Part shown: positions 30,100 to 50,510 of the stretch, piece after piece
How the letters are laid out: each line of letters opens with the position of its first letter
How positions within the stretch are numbered: the first letter of the stretch is position 1
Assembly (NCBI RefSeq): GCF_025666195.1
Contig: NZ_CP102592.1
Span: 1,240,001 to 1,304,000, forward strand
From: Xanthomonas sp. CFBP 8443
GTDB taxonomy: Bacteria; Pseudomonadota; Gammaproteobacteria; Xanthomonadales; Xanthomonadaceae
Reading direction: 5' to 3'
Length of the DNA: 64,000 nt
Translations under genes and position numbers: made by a program
Notes under the pieces: generated by a model
Database searches by the model: none
What the model was told of the DNA's origin: nothing
What the model saw: only the letters and a program-made list of their open reading frames with translations

Positions 30100-30583
30100 T
30101 CGCGACACGGCGGCGCTCCGCGAGGGGCGCCGCCGGTTCCACCCTTTTGAAGGCGTCGCCGAGGGGCAACTCGAGGCGAAGCCGTCAAAGACCGCAGGCG
30201 CGGTCGGCGCATACCGACGACGGGCACGGAAGCTCGATATGGCAAGGAGTCGCCGTCGGTACAGCGGGATCGCTTAATCCAGTCCTCTCGGGGACGGGCC
30301 GGCGTAGATGGTGCCGCCTTTCTGGAGTTTTTCTGGTTCAAGCCGACTCGGGTTTCCCGGGCGCGCTCACTCCAGGTCTGGAACGGCCACCAACTGGGAT
30401 GCCATTCGGCGTCCCCGGCATCCAGGATGGAGGCCGCCCAGGACCGCAAGCGGCAGGAGCCGTGAGCGGAGTTTGTTTGAAGCAGGGATTCGGGATTCGG
30501 GATTGGGGATTGGCAAGAGCGCATCACGGCTCCTGCGACTCCCGAACCATCGGCCTCGAGCCCGGCTTTAACGGAGGAGTGCA
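30100..30583 (+). promoter_or_regulatory. rplJL leader region
   Basis: 484 bases without a gene. It opens with an 11-bp stem-loop capped by GCGA (30109-30134) that could end part of the rplKA transcription. The middle can fold into several long hairpins around GGAGTTTTTC (30322-30331), and this is where the L10-L12 complex would bind in the autogenous control known from enterics. The last 100 bases hold a one-armed heptamer repeat (30484-30512). Assignment as an L10 leader rests on position, not on a matched structure. Confidence 0.55.
30484..30512. repeat. GGGATTC-type heptamer repeat, rplJ leader
   Basis: Four head-to-tail units (GGGATTC, GGGATTC, GGGATTG, GGGATTG) without a complete inverted arm. 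It lies inside the rplJ leader, about 70 bases before the start codon. Confidence 0.88.
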
Positions 30584-31123
30584 ATGGCTCTCAATCTGTC
30601 CCAGAAGCAAGAAGTCGTCGCCGAACTGGCAGACGTTGCCGCGAAGGCTCACTCCTTGGTTGCTGCCGAGTACGCCGGCATCACGGTCGCCCAGCTGACC
30701 GCGATGCGCAAGAAGGCGCGCGAAACCGGTGTGTACTTGCGTGTTGTCAAGAACACCCTGGCCTCGCGTGCCGTTGCCGGTACCGAATACGAGTGCGTCC
30801 AGGACGCGCTGGTCGGTCCGCTGCTGTATGCGTTCTCGACGGAAGAACCCGGCGCTGCCGGTCGTCTGATCAAGGAATTCGCCAAGGGTAACGACAAGCT
30901 GCAGGCCAAGGTCGTGTCTGTGGGTGGCCAGCTGTATCCGGCCGCTCATCTCGAGGTGCTGGCATCGCTGCCGACCCGCGAGCAGGCGCTGGCCATGCTG
31001 GCACGTGTCCTCGCCGAGCCGGCGAGCATGTTCGCCCGCGCGGTCAAGGCAGTGGGCGACAAGCTCGGTGGTGGCGAAGAAGCCCCCGCCGCAGCCGAAG
31101 AAGCCCCGGCCGAAACGGCTTAA
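30584..31123 (+). CDS. rplJ: 50S ribosomal protein L10
   Basis: Base of the L7/L12 stalk. 179 residues, with the L10 domain ending near 130 and a C-terminal helix and Ala/Glu-rich tail that bind L7/L12 dimers. GGAGTG lies just ahead of the ATG. Confidence 0.97.
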   Translation: MALNLSQKQEVVAELADVAAKAHSLVAAEYAGITVAQLTAMRKKARETGVYLRVVKNTLASRAVAGTEYECVQDALVGPLLYAFSTEEPGAAGRLIKEFAKGNDKLQAKVVSVGGQLYPAAHLEVLASLPTREQALAMLARVLAEPASMFARAVKAVGDKLGGGEEAPAAAEEAPAETA

Positions 31124-31186
31124 GTTCGCGACACCTGAAACGGTTCACTAGAACCTCATCCAGAAAAAATTCCAAAGGTAATCACA

Positions 31187-31558
31187 ATGTCCCTGTCTAA
31201 CGAACAGATCGTCGACGCAATCGCCGAAAAGTCCCTCATGGAAGTGATGGAGCTGGTCAAGGCCATCGAAGAGAAGTTTGGCGTCTCCGCCGCCGCCCCG
31301 GTCGCCGCTGCCGGCCCGGCCGCTGCCGCCGCCCCGGTCGAAGAGCAGACCGAGTTCAACGTCATCCTGAAGGCTGTCGGCGAGAAGAAGGTCGAAGTCA
31401 TTAAGGCCGTCCGCGCCATCACCGGCCTGGGCCTGAAGGAAGCGAAGGACCTGGTCGAAGGTGCTCCGCAGACCGTCAAGGAAGCTGTGTCGAAGGAAGA
31501 TTCCGAGAAGTTCAAGAAGGATCTTGAGGCCGCCGGCGCGACCGTCGAAATCAAGTAA
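31187..31558 (+). CDS. rplL: 50S ribosomal protein L7/L12
   Basis: Stalk protein that recruits and stimulates translation GTPases. 123 residues: N-terminal dimerisation helices, an Ala/Pro hinge (about 37-53) and the globular C-terminal domain with [20 protein letters not shown]. Confidence 0.98.
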   Translation: MSLSNEQIVDAIAEKSLMEVMELVKAIEEKFGVSAAAPVAAAGPAAAAAPVEEQTEFNVILKAVGEKKVEVIKAVRAITGLGLKEAKDLVEGAPQTVKEAVSKEDSEKFKKDLEAAGATVEIK

Positions 31559-31597
31559 TCGGCATCTTGCATCGCCAGCGTGTCAGGTGATGCATCG

Positions 31598-31626
31598 AAG
31601 GCTGGGGACGCAAGTCCCCGGCCTTT
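31598..31626 (+). terminator. Attenuator-like hairpin between rplL and rpoB
   Basis: A 12-bp stem (AAGGCTGGGGAC with one G-U pair) capped by GCAA and followed by a short TTT-like end, 40 bases after rplL. A partial terminator at this place lowers rpoBC relative to rplJL in enterics, and the same role is likely here. Confidence 0.65.
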
Positions 31627-31642
31627 GGCCGTTGTTGCAAAG

Positions 31643-31704
31643 CCGGGATTGGAGATTCGGCATTGGGGATTCGATGGCGCTCGTTTGGCCCATCCCGAAT
31701 CCCG
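31643..31704. repeat. GGGATTC-type heptamer repeat, rplL-rpoB gap
   Basis: Left arm CGGGATTGGAGATTCGGC onwards (31644-31673), right arm CCATCCCGAATCCCG (31690-31704). It lies between the attenuator and rpoB. Confidence 0.85.
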
Positions 31705-31852
31705 TCATCCCCAGTCTCGGCCACACCGAGTTGGTAGTTGGAAGTAGCAAGAGAAGGCGTGCTGGTGCCGGCAATACCAGCGACTTCCAACTGACAATTT
31801 ATGTTCACTCAGGGCCGCGGACGCGCGGCCCGCACAGCCAAGGTGATACCTC

Positions 31853-36004
<4,152 letters not shown>

Positions 36005-36005
36005 G

Positions 36006-36089
36006 GAGCCGGGACCCGGGACCCGGGACTCGGAAAAGCGAGAAGCGCGAGCGCTCTTGCTTTCCGAGTCCCGAGTCCCGAGTCCCGCA
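36006..36089. repeat. GGGACTC-type heptamer repeat and long hairpin, rpoB-rpoC gap
   Basis: Three left units CGGGACC/CGGGACT and three right units CGAGTCC face each other. The arms CGGGACTCGGAAA (36024-36036) and TTTCCGAGTCCCG (36061-36073) pair perfectly, and the sequence between them pairs further with few mismatches. It begins two bases after the rpoB stop, inside what is elsewhere a tight operon gap. Confidence 0.9.
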
Positions 36090-36144
36090 GTAAGCCTTCC
36101 CGCCCCGTCCTCGATACGAAATTCCTCCGACCCGGAGATACCCA

Positions 36145-40362
<4,218 letters not shown>

Positions 40363-40366
40363 GCCG

Positions 40367-40392
40367 GATCGGCCCCGTCCGCGGGGCCGATC
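40367..40392 (+). terminator. Stem-loop after rpoC
   Basis: A 10-bp perfect stem (GATCGGCCCC and complement) with a six-base loop, 4 bases after the rpoC stop. No T-run follows. Probable end of the rpoBC transcript, since a new promoter lies 80 bases further on. Confidence 0.6.
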
Positions 40393-40469
40393 GTTCCAAG
40401 CGACAAGGGGCGCAGCGGATGCGCCCCGTACCGGCCCAGGAGGGGCCAGCAAGTTAAGTTTCCGTTGAG

Positions 40470-40499
40470 TTGACGGAGCTTTTACTTGCCCGCTATACT
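40470..40499 (+). promoter_or_regulatory. Promoter of the str operon (rpsL-rpsG-fusA-tuf)
   Basis: -35 TTGACG (40470-40475), an 18-base spacer and -10 TATACT (40494-40499). The start site would be about 40506. It shares both hexamers and the downstream sequence with rpsJ P2 at 45296-45324. Confidence 0.85.
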
Positions 40500-40509
40500 T
40501 TCCTGTCTC

Positions 40510-40540
40510 GGCAGGCCGTCCTTCGGCCTGCCTTCGTTTT
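40510..40540 (+). promoter_or_regulatory. 5'-terminal hairpin of the str operon mRNA
   Basis: Stem GGCAGGCCG/CGGCCTGCC with loop TCCTT, then TTCGTTTT. It looks like a terminator but begins only about 4 bases from the expected transcription start, so a role in mRNA 5' stability or early pausing is more likely than classic termination. Confidence 0.65.
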
Positions 40541-40582
40541 CACGCATCCAGGCCCCACGGCCTCAATCAGAAGAATCCACTG

Positions 40583-40957
40583 ATGGCGACGATCAACCAG
40601 CTGGTCCGCAAGCCGCGGCAGGCGACCACCTACAAGAGCGCCTCCCCGGCGCTTGACAAGTGCCCGCAGCGCCGTGGCGTCTGCACGCGCGTGTACACCA
40701 CCACCCCGAAGAAGCCGAACTCGGCCCTGCGTAAGGTCGCCAAGGTGCGCCTGACGAACCAGGAAGAGGTCATCAGCTACATCGGCGGCGAAGGCCACAA
40801 CCTGCAGGAGCACTCCGTGGTCCTGATCCGCGGCGGTCGCGTCAAGGATCTGCCGGGCGTGCGCTACCACACCGTGCGCGGTTCGCTCGATGCCGCCGGC
40901 GTCGCCAAGCGTCGCCAGGGTCGTTCCAAGTACGGCGCCAAGCGTCCGAAGAGCTAA
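40583..40957 (+). CDS. rpsL: 30S ribosomal protein S12
   Basis: Decoding-centre protein. 124 residues. [17 protein letters not shown] and [17 protein letters not shown] carry the wild-type lysines at the two streptomycin-resistance positions. First gene of the str operon. Confidence 0.98.
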   Translation: MATINQLVRKPRQATTYKSASPALDKCPQRRGVCTRVYTTTPKKPNSALRKVAKVRLTNQEEVISYIGGEGHNLQEHSVVLIRGGRVKDLPGVRYHTVRGSLDAAGVAKRRQGRSKYGAKRPKS

Positions 40958-40968
40958 GGGAAAGCACA

Positions 40969-41436
40969 ATGTCTCGTAAAGGTTCTACTCCGCAGCGCAC
41001 CGTCCTGCCGGATCCCAAGCACGGCAGCGAAACCATCGCCCGTTTCATCAACATGGTGATGCTGAGCGGCAAGAAGTCGGTCGCCGAAAAGATCGTCTAC
41101 GGCGCAATGGACGTCATCGGCGAGAAAAACCCGAATGCGGTCGAGCTGGTGCAGAAAGCGCTGGACAACGTCGCTCCGGCGGTCGAAGTCAAGTCGCGCC
41201 GCGTCGGCGGTGCCACGTACCAGGTGCCGGTCGAGGTGCGTTCCTCCCGTCGCATGGCGCTGGCCATGCGCTGGCTGATCGACTCGGCGCGCAAGCGCGG
41301 CGAGAACTCGATGCCGCGCAAGCTCGCGGCCGAGCTGGTCGACGCCTCGGAAAACCGTGGTGGCGCCATCAAGAAGCGCGAAGAAACCCACCGCATGGCG
41401 GAAGCGAACAAGGCGTTCGCGCATTACCGCTGGTGA
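40969..41436 (+). CDS. rpsG: 30S ribosomal protein S7
   Basis: Organises the head of the 30S subunit. 155 residues; ends with [15 protein letters not shown] as in the family. 11 bases after rpsL. Confidence 0.98.
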   Translation: MSRKGSTPQRTVLPDPKHGSETIARFINMVMLSGKKSVAEKIVYGAMDVIGEKNPNAVELVQKALDNVAPAVEVKSRRVGGATYQVPVEVRSSRRMALAMRWLIDSARKRGENSMPRKLAAELVDASENRGGAIKKREETHRMAEANKAFAHYRW

Positions 41437-41514
41437 CCTTCCGGGCCTTGGAAACAGGGCCCGTCAGCACAATCTAAATGTGCTGCTAGTGGCGCCGCTG
41501 AGCGCTGCACAAAT

Positions 41515-41542
41515 CCGAAGGCCGCCGCAAGGCGGCGTTCGG
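41515..41542 (+). promoter_or_regulatory. GNRA stem-loop in the rpsG-fusA gap
   Basis: Two stacked stems, CCGAA/TTCGG and GCCGCC/GGCGGC, separated by one G-G mismatch and capped by GCAA. It lies 35 bases before fusA. The gap of 140 bases also holds no gene. In enterics this gap is the S7 repressor target; a similar use here is only a guess. Confidence 0.55.
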
Positions 41543-41576
41543 CCATCCGCAATCCAAGAATTCTGAGAGGCTCCCT

Positions 41577-43667
<2,091 letters not shown>

Positions 43668-43683
43668 GATTAGCGAGACGGGA

Positions 43684-43730
43684 TTCGGGACGCGGCGTAG
43701 CCAGTCCCGCATCCCTGTCCCTTGTCCCCC
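43684..43730. repeat. Degenerate heptamer repeat, fusA-tuf gap
   Basis: GACGGGATTCGGGACGC on the left and AGTCCCGCATCCCTGTCCC on the right, an eroded member of the GGGATTC family with inverted arms. It lies 15 bases after fusA. Confidence 0.7.
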
Positions 43731-43756
43731 AATTACGAATTAGAAGGTAAAACACC

Positions 43757-44947
43757 ATGGCAAAGGGTAAGTTCGAGCGCACCAAGCCGCACGTCAACGT
43801 CGGCACCATCGGTCACGTCGACCACGGCAAGACCACGCTGACCGCGGCGCTGACCAAGATCGGCGCAGAGCGCTTCGGCGGCGAGTTCAAGGCGTATGAC
43901 GCGATCGACGCGGCGCCGGAAGAGAAGGCGCGCGGCATCACGATCTCGACCGCGCACGTCGAGTACGAATCCCCGAACCGCCACTACGCGCACGTCGATT
44001 GCCCGGGCCACGCGGACTACGTCAAGAACATGATCACCGGTGCGGCGCAGATGGACGGCGCGATCCTGGTGTGCTCGGCCGCTGACGGCCCGATGCCGCA
44101 GACCCGCGAGCACATCCTGCTGTCGCGCCAGGTCGGCGTGCCGCACATCGTGGTGTTCCTGAACAAGGCCGACATGGTCGATGACGCCGAGCTGCTCGAG
44201 CTGGTCGAGATGGAAGTGCGCGAGCTGCTGAGCAAGTACGACTTCCCGGGCGACGACACCCCGATCATCCACGGTTCGGCGCGTCTGGCGCTGGAAGGCG
44301 ACCAGAGCGAGATCGGCGTGCCGTCGATCCTGAAGCTGGTGGAGGCGCTGGATACGTTCATCCCCGAGCCGCAGCGCGACGTCGACAAGCCGTTCCTGAT
44401 GCCGGTGGAAGACGTGTTCTCGATCTCCGGCCGCGGCACCGTGGTGACCGGTCGTATCGAGCGCGGCATCATCAAGGTGGGCGACGAAATCGAAATCGTC
44501 GGCATCCGCGCCACGCAGAAGACCACGGTCACCGGCGTGGAAATGTTCCGCAAGCTGCTGGACCAGGGCCAGGCGGGCGACAACGCCGGTCTGCTGCTGC
44601 GCGGCACCAAGCGTGACGACGTGGAGCGCGGCCAGGTGCTGTGCAAGCCGGGTTCGATCAAGCCGCACACCGAGTTCGAAGCCGAGGTGTACGTGCTGTC
44701 GAAGGACGAGGGCGGCCGCCACACCCCGTTCTTCAAGGGCTACCGTCCGCAGTTCTACTTCCGCACCACCGACATCACCGGCGCCTGCGAGCTGCCGGAA
44801 GGTGTGGAGATGGTGATGCCGGGCGACAACGTGAAGATGGTGGTCACGCTGATCAACCCGGTGGCGATGGACGAAGGTCTGCGTTTCGCGATCCGCGAAG
44901 GTGGCCGCACCGTCGGCGCCGGCGTGGTCGCCAAGATCATCAAGTAA
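43757..44947 (+). CDS. tuf: Elongation factor Tu, copy 2
   Basis: 396 residues, identical to copy 1 at 26333-27523. This copy has the str-operon position (tufA in enterics). The near-total DNA identity extends about 28 bases past the stop, through the hairpin with TTCG loop (44956-44975), and then ends abruptly, the mark of gene conversion between the two loci. Confidence 0.98.
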   Translation: MAKGKFERTKPHVNVGTIGHVDHGKTTLTAALTKIGAERFGGEFKAYDAIDAAPEEKARGITISTAHVEYESPNRHYAHVDCPGHADYVKNMITGAAQMDGAILVCSAADGPMPQTREHILLSRQVGVPHIVVFLNKADMVDDAELLELVEMEVRELLSKYDFPGDDTPIIHGSARLALEGDQSEIGVPSILKLVEALDTFIPEPQRDVDKPFLMPVEDVFSISGRGTVVTGRIERGIIKVGDEIEIVGIRATQKTTVTGVEMFRKLLDQGQAGDNAGLLLRGTKRDDVERGQVLCKPGSIKPHTEFEAEVYVLSKDEGGRHTPFFKGYRPQFYFRTTDITGACELPEGVEMVMPGDNVKMVVTLINPVAMDEGLRFAIREGGRTVGAGVVAKIIK

Positions 44948-45146
44948 TGCCCGCTCCGGCGACTTCGGTCGCCGGGCGCGTCTGACGATGATGTCCCGGC
45001 CGCCCTCGATGGGCGTCCGGCCAACAATGACCGCGGCTTCGGCTGGCGGTCGCAACGAAGGGTCGGCATCTGCCGGCCTTTCGTCGTTTGTGGCCGGTGG
45101 GTTTTTGCGGACGAATACGGAGCGTGCGATTCGTGGCTGCGGGATG

Positions 45147-45175
45147 TTGCGGGGGGGTGAAACAGTCGCTATAAT
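45147..45175 (+). promoter_or_regulatory. rpsJ promoter P1
   Basis: -35 TTGCGG (45147-45152), 17-base spacer, -10 TATAAT (45170-45175) and a GCGCGGC discriminator, as at the rplK promoter. It would give a leader about 150 bases longer than P2. Confidence 0.75.
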
Positions 45176-45295
45176 GCGCGGCTCGGCGTTCCTGGGTAGG
45201 GCGCCGGATACACCGCGAAAAGAGAGGCAGGACGCCCCTCGTGTTCGCAGACCGGGAAGGTCGCGTTGCATGGAGCACTCAACGGCCTCGCGCTG

Positions 45296-45324
45296 TTGAC
45301 GGTGCTGTAGCTGCGCATTATACT
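45296..45324 (+). promoter_or_regulatory. rpsJ promoter P2 (S10 operon)
   Basis: -35 TTGACG (45296-45301), 17-base spacer and -10 TATACT (45319-45324). Near copy of the rpsL promoter, including the transcribed start. Confidence 0.85.
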
Positions 45325-45334
45325 TTTCCGTCTG

Positions 45335-45367
45335 GGCAGGCCGGGTAACTGGTCTGCCTCAGTTTTT
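45335..45367 (+). promoter_or_regulatory. 5'-terminal hairpin of the S10 operon mRNA
   Basis: Stem GGCAGGCC/GGTCTGCC (one G-U pair), loop GGGTAACT, then TCAG and five T. It begins only a few bases after the P2 start site, matching the hairpin at 40510. From P1 it would be internal and could act as an attenuator. Confidence 0.6.
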
Positions 45368-45484
45368 GGGCGGAGGAATGGCCCTCGCCAGCTGGATGCT
45401 CGGCGGTATACACATCAGGAAATAATCGGGGCAGGTATCCCAGAGGCCTTGCCCGTCGCTCTTTTAACGAAGGAACCCACCGCC

Positions 45485-45820
45485 ATGGCGGAGCAAAAGA
45501 CCGGTCAGAAAGCGGATCAGAAGATCCGGATTCGGCTGAAGGCGTTCGATCATCGTTTGATCGACCGTTCGGCCAGCGAGATCGTTGAGACGGCGAAGCG
45601 GACCGGCGCGCAAGTGCGCGGCCCGATCCCGCTGCCGACCAAGATCGAACGCTACACCATTCTCGTTTCTCCGCACGTCGACAAGGACGCGCGCGACCAG
45701 TACGAGACCCGCACGCACAAGCGCGTGCTCGACATCATCGGCCCTAACGACAAGACCGTGGACGCGCTCATGAAGCTCGAGCTCGCGGCGGGCGTCGATG
45801 TCCAGATCAAGTTGACCTGA
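45485..45820 (+). CDS. rpsJ: 30S ribosomal protein S10 (NusE)
   Basis: Head protein of the 30S subunit and NusG/NusB partner in antitermination. 111 residues: the common ~103-residue core from [16 protein letters not shown] plus an N-terminal extension [11 protein letters not shown]. The ATG at 45485 was chosen over one 12 codons upstream because AAGGAA precedes it at a workable distance. First gene of the S10 operon. Confidence 0.96.
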   Translation: MAEQKTGQKADQKIRIRLKAFDHRLIDRSASEIVETAKRTGAQVRGPIPLPTKIERYTILVSPHVDKDARDQYETRTHKRVLDIIGPNDKTVDALMKLELAAGVDVQIKLT

Positions 45821-45831
45821 GGACTACGACC

Positions 45832-46482
45832 ATGACGAAGAAATATTCGTTGGGCTTCGTGGGCCGCAAGGCCGGCATGAGCCGCGTCTTCACCGAAGAC
45901 GGCCGCTCCATTCCGGTCACCCTGATCGAAGCGACCCCGAACCGCATCACCCAGCTCAAGACCGTCGATAGCGACGGCTACAGCGCCGTGCAGATCACCG
46001 TGGGCGCCCGTCGCGCCGCGCTGGTCAACAAGCCTGCCTCCGGCCACTACGCCAAGGCGAAGGTCGAAGCCGGTCGCGGCCTGTGGGAGTTCCGCGTTGA
46101 AGACGCGCAGCTGGGCGATTACGCCATCGGCGGCGAGATCAAGGCGGACATCTTCGAGGTCGGCCAGAAGGTCGACGTCCAGGGCGTCACCAAGGGCAAG
46201 GGTTTCCAGGGCACCATCAAGCGGTACAACTTCCGCATGGGCGATGCCACCCACGGTAACTCGCTGTCGCATCGCGCGCCGGGTTCGCTGGGTCAGCGCC
46301 AGACCCCGGGTCGCGTTTTCCCGGGCAAGAAGATGTCCGGCCACATGGGCGCGGTGCAGCAGAGCACGCAGAATCTGGAAGTGGTCAAGGTCGACGTCGA
46401 GCGTGGCCTCATCGCCATTCGCGGCGCTGTGCCTGGCGCTGCCGGTGGCGACGTGATCGTGCGTCCGGCTAGCAAGGCATAA
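45832..46482 (+). CDS. rplC: 50S ribosomal protein L3
   Basis: Early assembly protein near the peptidyl-transferase centre. 216 residues; [17 protein letters not shown] and [20 protein letters not shown] are the family signatures. 11 bases after rpsJ. Confidence 0.98.
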   Translation: MTKKYSLGFVGRKAGMSRVFTEDGRSIPVTLIEATPNRITQLKTVDSDGYSAVQITVGARRAALVNKPASGHYAKAKVEAGRGLWEFRVEDAQLGDYAIGGEIKADIFEVGQKVDVQGVTKGKGFQGTIKRYNFRMGDATHGNSLSHRAPGSLGQRQTPGRVFPGKKMSGHMGAVQQSTQNLEVVKVDVERGLIAIRGAVPGAAGGDVIVRPASKA

Positions 46483-46494
46483 GGAGAGATGACG

Positions 46495-47100
46495 ATGGAA
46501 CTCGTTATCACGGGTAGCAACAACAAGGTCTCGGTCTCCGACGCCGTGTTCGGTCGCGATTTCAGCGAGGATCTGGTTCACCAGGTCGTCGTCGCCTATC
46601 GCAACGCGGGCCGCGCCGGCACCAAGGCGCAGAAGACGCGTTCGGAAGTCAACGGCACCACCAAGAAGTCGAAGAAGCAGAAGGGCGGTGGCGCTCGCCA
46701 CGGCGCGCTGACCGCTCCGATCTTCGTCGGCGGCGGCGTGACCTTCGCGGCCAAGCCGCGCAGCTTCGAGCAGAAGGTGAACCGCAAGATGTATCGCGCC
46801 GCGATCTGCGCGATCCTTTCGGAGCTCAACCGCCAGGGTCGCCTGATGGTCGTCGACGCGTTTGACGTCGAGGCCAGCAAGACCAAGGATCTGATCGAGA
46901 AGCTGAAGGGTCTGGAAGTGGGCAAGCGCCCGCTGATCGTGACCGAAGAGGCGTCCGAGCATCTGTACCTGTCGGCCCGCAACCTTCCCTACGTGGAAGT
47001 GCGTGACGTGCAGGGCCTGGATCCGGTGTCGCTGGTCGGGGCCGATACGGTCGTGATCACCGCCGATGCGGTCAAGAAGGTCGAGGAGTGGCTGGCATGA
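46495..47100 (+). CDS. rplD: 50S ribosomal protein L4
   Basis: 201 residues; lines the exit tunnel and in enterics represses the S10 operon. [20 protein letters not shown] is the tunnel loop. Two in-frame ATGs exist, at 46489 and 46495. The AAGGAG at 46481 is too close to the first, so the second is taken as the start. Overlaps rplW by 4 bases. Confidence 0.96.
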   Translation: MELVITGSNNKVSVSDAVFGRDFSEDLVHQVVVAYRNAGRAGTKAQKTRSEVNGTTKKSKKQKGGGARHGALTAPIFVGGGVTFAAKPRSFEQKVNRKMYRAAICAILSELNRQGRLMVVDAFDVEASKTKDLIEKLKGLEVGKRPLIVTEEASEHLYLSARNLPYVEVRDVQGLDPVSLVGADTVVITADAVKKVEEWLA

Positions 47101-47396
47101 GCAGCAACGAAAAAATCTTCAGTGTGCTGCGTGCCCCGCGTGTCTCCGAAAAGACCGCCCGCCTGCAGGAACTCTCCAATCAGTACGTCTTCGAGATCTC
47201 GAGCGAAGCCACCAAGGCCGATGTCAAGGCCGCGGTCGAGCAGCTGTTCGACGTCAAGGTCGAGTCGGTCAACGTGTTGAACGTCAAGGGCAAGAACAAG
47301 TCCTTCCGTTCGCGCAGTGGTCGTCGCGGCGATTGGCGCAAGGCGTACGTGCGTCTGGCCGAAGGCCAGTCCATCGACGTAACGGCCAAGGCCTGA
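47097..47396 (+). CDS. rplW: 50S ribosomal protein L23
   Basis: Docking site for SRP and trigger factor at the tunnel exit. 99 residues; ends of the fold at [11 protein letters not shown] and [13 protein letters not shown]. The start overlaps the rplD stop (ATGA). Confidence 0.97.
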   Translation: MSSNEKIFSVLRAPRVSEKTARLQELSNQYVFEISSEATKADVKAAVEQLFDVKVESVNVLNVKGKNKSFRSRSGRRGDWRKAYVRLAEGQSIDVTAKA

Positions 47397-47406
47397 GGTC
47401 CATCCC

Positions 47407-48234
47407 ATGCCATTGATGAAATTCAAACCCACTTCTCCCGGCCGTCGTTCGGCCGTGCGCGTGGTCACGCCCGATCTGCACAAGGGCGCGCCGCACGCGG
47501 CACTGCTGGAGCCGCAGAGCAAGTCCGGTGGTCGTAACCACCACGGCCGCATCACCACCCGTCACGTCGGCGGTGGCCACAAGCAGCATTACCGCCTGAT
47601 CGACTTCAAGCGCAACAAGGAAGGCATTCCGGCGCGCGTGGAGCGGATCGAATACGATCCGAACCGCACCGCCCATATCGCCCTGCTGTGCTATGCCGAC
47701 GGCGAGCGCCGCTACATCATCGCGCCGAAGGGCCTGAAGGCCGGCGATCAGGTGATCGCGGGTTCGGATGCGCCGATCAAGACCGGCAATACCCTGCCGC
47801 TGCGAAACATCCCGGTCGGTACGACGGTGCACGGCATCGAGCTGAAGCCTGGCAAGGGCGCGCAGATCGCGCGCGCTGCCGGCGCCGCGGTGCAGCTGGT
47901 CGCGCGTGAAGGCATCTACGCCACCCTGCGTCTTCGCTCCGGCGAAATGCGCAAGGTGCCGGTCGAGTGCCGCGCCACGATCGGCGAAGTCGGCAACGAC
48001 GAGCACAACCTCGAGAAGCTGGGCAAGGCGGGCGCCAAGCGCTGGCGCGGCGTTCGCCCGACCGTTCGCGGTGCGGCCATGAACCCCGTCGACCACCCGC
48101 ACGGTGGTGGTGAGGCGAAGGCCGGTCAGGGTAATCCGCATCCGGTCACCCCGTGGGGCGTGCCGACCAAGGGTTACAAGACGCGCCATAACAAGCGCAC
48201 CGAACAATTCATCGTCCGCGATCGTAGGGGCTAA
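47407..48234 (+). CDS. rplB: 50S ribosomal protein L2
   Basis: 275 residues, needed for subunit joining. The C-terminal signature [20 protein letters not shown] includes the conserved histidine region near the peptidyl-transferase centre. Confidence 0.98.
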   Translation: MPLMKFKPTSPGRRSAVRVVTPDLHKGAPHAALLEPQSKSGGRNHHGRITTRHVGGGHKQHYRLIDFKRNKEGIPARVERIEYDPNRTAHIALLCYADGERRYIIAPKGLKAGDQVIAGSDAPIKTGNTLPLRNIPVGTTVHGIELKPGKGAQIARAAGAAVQLVAREGIYATLRLRSGEMRKVPVECRATIGEVGNDEHNLEKLGKAGAKRWRGVRPTVRGAAMNPVDHPHGGGEAKAGQGNPHPVTPWGVPTKGYKTRHNKRTEQFIVRDRRG

Positions 48235-48240
48235 TCGACC

Positions 48241-48510
48241 ATGGCACGTTCACTCAAGAAAGGCCCGTTCGTCGATCACCACCTCGTCAAGAAGGTGGAG
48301 GCCGCGGCCGGCAGCAAGCGTCCGATCAAGACCTGGTCGCGTCGCTCGATGATCCTGCCGGAGATGGTGGGTTTCACCATCGCCGTGCACAACGGCAAGA
48401 ACCACGTTCCGGTGCTGGTCAACGAGAACATGGTCGGCCACAAGCTCGGCGAATTTGCCGTCACCCGGACCTTCAAGGGTCACGGTGGCGACAAGAAGTC
48501 GAGCCGGTAA
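48241..48510 (+). CDS. rpsS: 30S ribosomal protein S19
   Basis: 89 residues; binds the head with S13. N-terminal [19 protein letters not shown] and [13 protein letters not shown] are typical. 6 bases after rplB. Confidence 0.98.
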   Translation: MARSLKKGPFVDHHLVKKVEAAAGSKRPIKTWSRRSMILPEMVGFTIAVHNGKNHVPVLVNENMVGHKLGEFAVTRTFKGHGGDKKSSR

Positions 48511-48522
48511 GGAGAGATGACG

Positions 48523-48858
48523 ATGGAAGCGAAAGCAATCCTGCGCACTGCGCGCATCTCCCCGCAGAAGGCCCGCCTGGTCGCCGACCAGGTGCGCGGT
48601 CTTTCCGCCGAGCGGGCGGTCAACCTGCTGAAGTTCTCGGATAAGAAGGCTGCCCACCTGATCAAGAAGGTGGTGGAGTCGGCGATCGCCAATGCCGAGA
48701 ACAACCAGGGCGCGGATGTCGACGAGCTGAAGGTCAAGACCATCATGGTTGATGAAGGTCCGACCCTGAAGCGTTTCATGGCGCGGGCGAAAGGCCGCGG
48801 TACCCGCATCCTCAAGCGCACCAGCCACATCACTGTGGTTGTGGGCGCCGCCAAGTAA
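48523..48858 (+). CDS. rplV: 50S ribosomal protein L22
   Basis: 111 residues; its long beta hairpin ([19 protein letters not shown]) reaches into the exit tunnel. As for rplD, two ATGs lie two codons apart (48517, 48523) after GGAGAG; spacing favours the second. Confidence 0.96.
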   Translation: MEAKAILRTARISPQKARLVADQVRGLSAERAVNLLKFSDKKAAHLIKKVVESAIANAENNQGADVDELKVKTIMVDEGPTLKRFMARAKGRGTRILKRTSHITVVVGAAK

Positions 48859-48876
48859 AGCGGAAAGGAAAAGACG

Positions 48877-49611
48877 ATGGGTCATAAAGTTCATCCGATT
48901 GGAATCCGCTTGGGTGTCTCCAAGGACTGGAATTCCAAGTGGTACGCCAACAAGGGCGAGTTCGCCGGTTACCTGGCAGCCGACCTCAAGGTTCGCGAAA
49001 TGCTGCGCAAGAAGTTGGCGCAGGCGGGCATCAGCAAGATCCTGATCGAGCGTCCGGCCAAGACCGCGCGCGTGACGATCCACACCGCCCGTCCGGGCGT
49101 GGTGATCGGCAAGCGCGGTGAGGACATCGAGAAGCTGCGCAAGGAAGTGAGCGAGATGATGGGCGTCCCCGCCCACATCAACGTCACCGAAGTGCGCAAG
49201 CCGGAGCTGGATGCGCAGCTGGTCGCCGAGTCGATCGCGCAGCAGCTGGAGCGTCGCATCATGTTCCGCCGCGCGATGAAGCGCTCGGTCGGCAACGCGA
49301 TGCGCCTGGGTGCCCTGGGCATCAAGGTCAACGTCGCCGGCCGCTTGAACGGTGCGGAAATCGCCCGTTCCGAGTGGTACCGCGAGGGCCGCGTGCCGCT
49401 GCATACGCTGCGTGCCGACATCGACTATGGCTTCGCTGAAGCCAAGACGACCTACGGCATCATCGGCATCAAGGTATGGATCTACAAGGGCGAGATCTTC
49501 GATTTCTCCCAGGTTGGCCAGGAAAAGCAGGACGATTCCCCGCGCAACGATCGTAACGATCGCGGCGACCGTGGTGACCGTCCGTCGCGTCCGGCTCGTG
49601 AAGCGAGGTAA
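48877..49611 (+). CDS. rpsC: 30S ribosomal protein S3
   Basis: 244 residues: KH domain ([17 protein letters not shown]) and C-terminal S3 domain ([15 protein letters not shown]). After about residue 212 comes a charged tail of Asp, Arg and Asn with [13 protein letters not shown], longer than the E. coli tail. Confidence 0.97.
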   Translation: MGHKVHPIGIRLGVSKDWNSKWYANKGEFAGYLAADLKVREMLRKKLAQAGISKILIERPAKTARVTIHTARPGVVIGKRGEDIEKLRKEVSEMMGVPAHINVTEVRKPELDAQLVAESIAQQLERRIMFRRAMKRSVGNAMRLGALGIKVNVAGRLNGAEIARSEWYREGRVPLHTLRADIDYGFAEAKTTYGIIGIKVWIYKGEIFDFSQVGQEKQDDSPRNDRNDRGDRGDRPSRPAREAR

Positions 49612-49616
49612 CGGCA

Positions 49617-50030
49617 ATGTTGCAACCCAAGCGAACCAAATACCGCAAGATGCACAAGGGCCGTAACGACGGCCTGGCATGGAGCGGCAACGCCGTCAGC
49701 TTCGGCGAGTACGGGCTGAAGGCCACCGCGCACGGTCAGCTGACCGCGCGCCAGATCGAAGCGGCGCGCCGCTCGATCAGCCGCTACGTCAAGCGCGGCG
49801 GCAAGATGTGGATCCGCGTGTTCCCGGACAAGCCGATCACCAAGAAGCCGATCGAAGTGCGAATGGGCTCCGGTAAGGGCAACGTCGAGTACTGGGTCGC
49901 CCAGATCCAGCCCGGCCGCATGATCTATGAAATCGAAGGCGTCGGCGAAGATGTCGCGCGCGAGGCGTTCCGCCTGGCCGCTGCCAAGCTTTCGGTGACC
50001 ACCACCTTCGTGACCCGGACGGTACGCTGA
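49617..50030 (+). CDS. rplP: 50S ribosomal protein L16
   Basis: 137 residues, near the A site. [18 protein letters not shown] at the N-terminus; the conserved arginine hydroxylated by RoxA in enterics lies in [12 protein letters not shown] region. Its last base is shared with the rpmC start. Confidence 0.97.
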   Translation: MLQPKRTKYRKMHKGRNDGLAWSGNAVSFGEYGLKATAHGQLTARQIEAARRSISRYVKRGGKMWIRVFPDKPITKKPIEVRMGSGKGNVEYWVAQIQPGRMIYEIEGVGEDVAREAFRLAAAKLSVTTTFVTRTVR

Positions 50031-50215
50031 TGGACATCAAACAACTCCGCGAGAAGTCGGCTGACGATCTGAAGTCCCACCTGACCGATCTGCGCAAGGA
50101 GCAGTTCGCCCTGCGCATGCAGCAGGTCACCGGGCAGCTGCCGAAGACCCACGAAACCCGCCGGGTGCGCCGCGAGATTGCTCGCGTGAAGTACCTGATC
50201 GGCAGCACGAAGTAA
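50030..50215 (+). CDS. rpmC: 50S ribosomal protein L29
   Basis: 61 residues, two long helices. [17 protein letters not shown] and [14 protein letters not shown] are typical. TGATG overlap with rplP. Confidence 0.97.
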   Translation: MDIKQLREKSADDLKSHLTDLRKEQFALRMQQVTGQLPKTHETRRVRREIARVKYLIGSTK

Positions 50216-50226
50216 GGATGGCCGCC

Positions 50227-50496
50227 ATGAGCGACACTAACGAAAGCAAGACGCTGCGCACGGTCGAAGGCCGCGTCGTCAGCAACAAGATGGACAAGAC
50301 CGTCACCGTGCTGGTGGAGCGTCAGGTCAAGCATGCGCTGTACGGCAAGTACATCAAGCGCTCGACCAAGCTCCACGCCCACGACGCCGACAACGCCTGC
50401 AACGAAGGCGATTTGGTGCGGGTGACCGAGATTGCGCCGATGTCCAAGACCAAGAACTGGCGGGTGGTCGAAATCGTCACCCGTTCGGCCGAATAA
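50227..50496 (+). CDS. rpsQ: 30S ribosomal protein S17
   Basis: 89 residues; [19 protein letters not shown] and [19 protein letters not shown] are the OB-fold signatures. The ATG at 50227 is chosen over 50218, where AAGGA would overlap the start codon. Last gene of the S10 group. Confidence 0.96.
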   Translation: MSDTNESKTLRTVEGRVVSNKMDKTVTVLVERQVKHALYGKYIKRSTKLHAHDADNACNEGDLVRVTEIAPMSKTKNWRVVEIVTRSAE

Positions 50497-50510
50497 GGGA
50501 GATCTGAATC

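Larger units (their letters stand above)
44948..45484 (+). promoter_or_regulatory. Gap between tuf and rpsJ
   Basis: 537 bases without a gene. In order it holds the hairpin left from the tuf duplication (44956-44975, stem CCGGCGAC, loop TTCG, no T-run), about 170 bases where I see nothing, promoter P1 (45147-45175), promoter P2 (45296-45324), a 5' hairpin (45335-45358) and about 120 bases of rpsJ leader. An open frame at 44901-45299 overlaps tuf in another frame and is not credible. Confidence 0.75.

Noticed and set aside
36006..36089. Tandem repeats that at first sight suggested a tiny CRISPR-like array.
   Set aside because: Units are 7 bases with no spacers and no cas genes nearby; they are part of a dispersed intergenic family.
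44901..45299. Open frame across the tuf-rpsJ gap.
   Set aside because: It starts inside tuf in another frame and covers two promoters; no family resemblance.
46489..48525. Earlier ATG codons for rplD (46489) and rplV (48517).
   Set aside because: The ribosome site directly abuts them; the next ATG two codons later has proper spacing and the family N-terminus.
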